NCBI GenBank assembly: GCA_018056045.1
Contig: JAGPGI010000198.1
Span: forward strand, 1-5,699
From: Paracoccus sp. (in: a-proteobacteria)
GTDB lineage: Bacteria > Pseudomonadota > Alphaproteobacteria > Rhodobacterales > Rhodobacteraceae
Direction of reading: 5' to 3'
DNA: 5,699 nt
Notes under the pieces: model-generated
The model's input: only the letters and a program-made list of their open reading frames with translations
Told to the model about the DNA's origin: nothing
Databases searched by the model: none
Position numbers and translations under genes: made by a program
Part shown: piece after piece, positions 5,685-5,699 of the stretch
Position numbering within the stretch: position 1 is the first letter of the stretch
Layout: each line of letters starts with the position of its first letter

Positions 5685-5699
5685 ATTCGCTCTCGCCGT
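5685..5699 (+). CDS. Possible 5' end of a downstream gene with an ATT start (infC-like?)
   Basis: AAGGAG at 5669-5674 is as strong a Shine-Dalgarno sequence as any in the window. There is no ATG, GTG or TTG at a suitable distance, but ATT lies 10 bases downstream (5685) and begins I-R-S-R-R. IF3 genes (infC) are known for conserved ATT-type starts, and alphaproteobacterial IF3 often begins with an Arg-rich segment such as ARRPHNAP. Only five codons are visible, so this is a suggestion. The same frame is open back through ATGs at 5607 and 5610 and through the hexamer array, so an automated caller might place a longer start there. Confidence 0.25.

Noticed and set aside
5363..5686. Minus-strand open frame with a long Met-Ser repeat across the hexamer array
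   Set aside because: The repeat itself keeps the frame open. There is no well-spaced ribosome site before the ATG at 5686, the flanking residues resemble no family I know, and it would lie antisense to the likely downstream gene.
5474..5699. Plus-strand Ala-His repeat frame as a His-rich metal-binding protein
   Set aside because: After the TAA at 5471 there is no usable start codon before the array in this frame, and the sequence after it shows no coding pattern.

Overview
The window looks like chromosomal DNA from a high-GC alphaproteobacterium. Paracoccus or a close Rhodobacteraceae relative is my best guess, based on strong G/C preference at third codon positions, the gene families present and their layout. 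This is inference; no marker gene is complete enough to prove it. Genes are densely packed. Most long open frames on the opposite strand are GC-driven shadows.

Layout: (1) 1-798, plus strand: the 3' part of a VOC/glyoxalase-like protein gene, cut by the window start. (2) 876-1856, plus strand: a complete Xi-class glutathione S-transferase (glutathionyl-hydroquinone reductase, YqjG/EcpF type), with a clear ribosome binding site and a possible promoter in the 77-base gap before it. (3) 1853-4509, minus strand: a two-gene operon read right to left. It encodes a PuuA-like glutamine synthetase family ligase and then, coupled by a TGATG stop/start overlap, a PuuB/OrdL-like FAD-dependent amine oxidase. 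The oxidase gene meets the glutathione transferase gene tail to tail, and the two stop codons share one CTAG. (4) 4510-4638: a divergent control region containing a consensus TTGACA box reading toward the ligase gene, a TGATATCA palindrome near its predicted transcription start, and a second dyad. (5) 4639-5334, plus strand: a GntR-family repressor of the FCD (FadR-like) type, probably the local regulator of the amine operon.

(6) 5335-5699: 365 bases with no confident gene. They hold a nested palindrome, a plausible intrinsic terminator, and a perfect tandem array of 20 GCTCAT hexamers (5489-5608). At the very end there is a strong Shine-Dalgarno AAGGAG followed by an ATT codon that could be the non-canonical start of infC (initiation factor IF3), although only five codons are visible.

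Working together: the ligase would gamma-glutamylate an amine (putrescine in the E. coli pathway) using ATP. The FAD enzyme would then oxidise the gamma-glutamyl amine to an aldehyde. The GntR protein would sense an amine or acid ligand and control the divergent promoter. The aldehyde dehydrogenase and gamma-glutamyl hydrolase needed to finish the pathway are not in this window. The VOC and glutathione transferase genes appear unrelated to this pathway.
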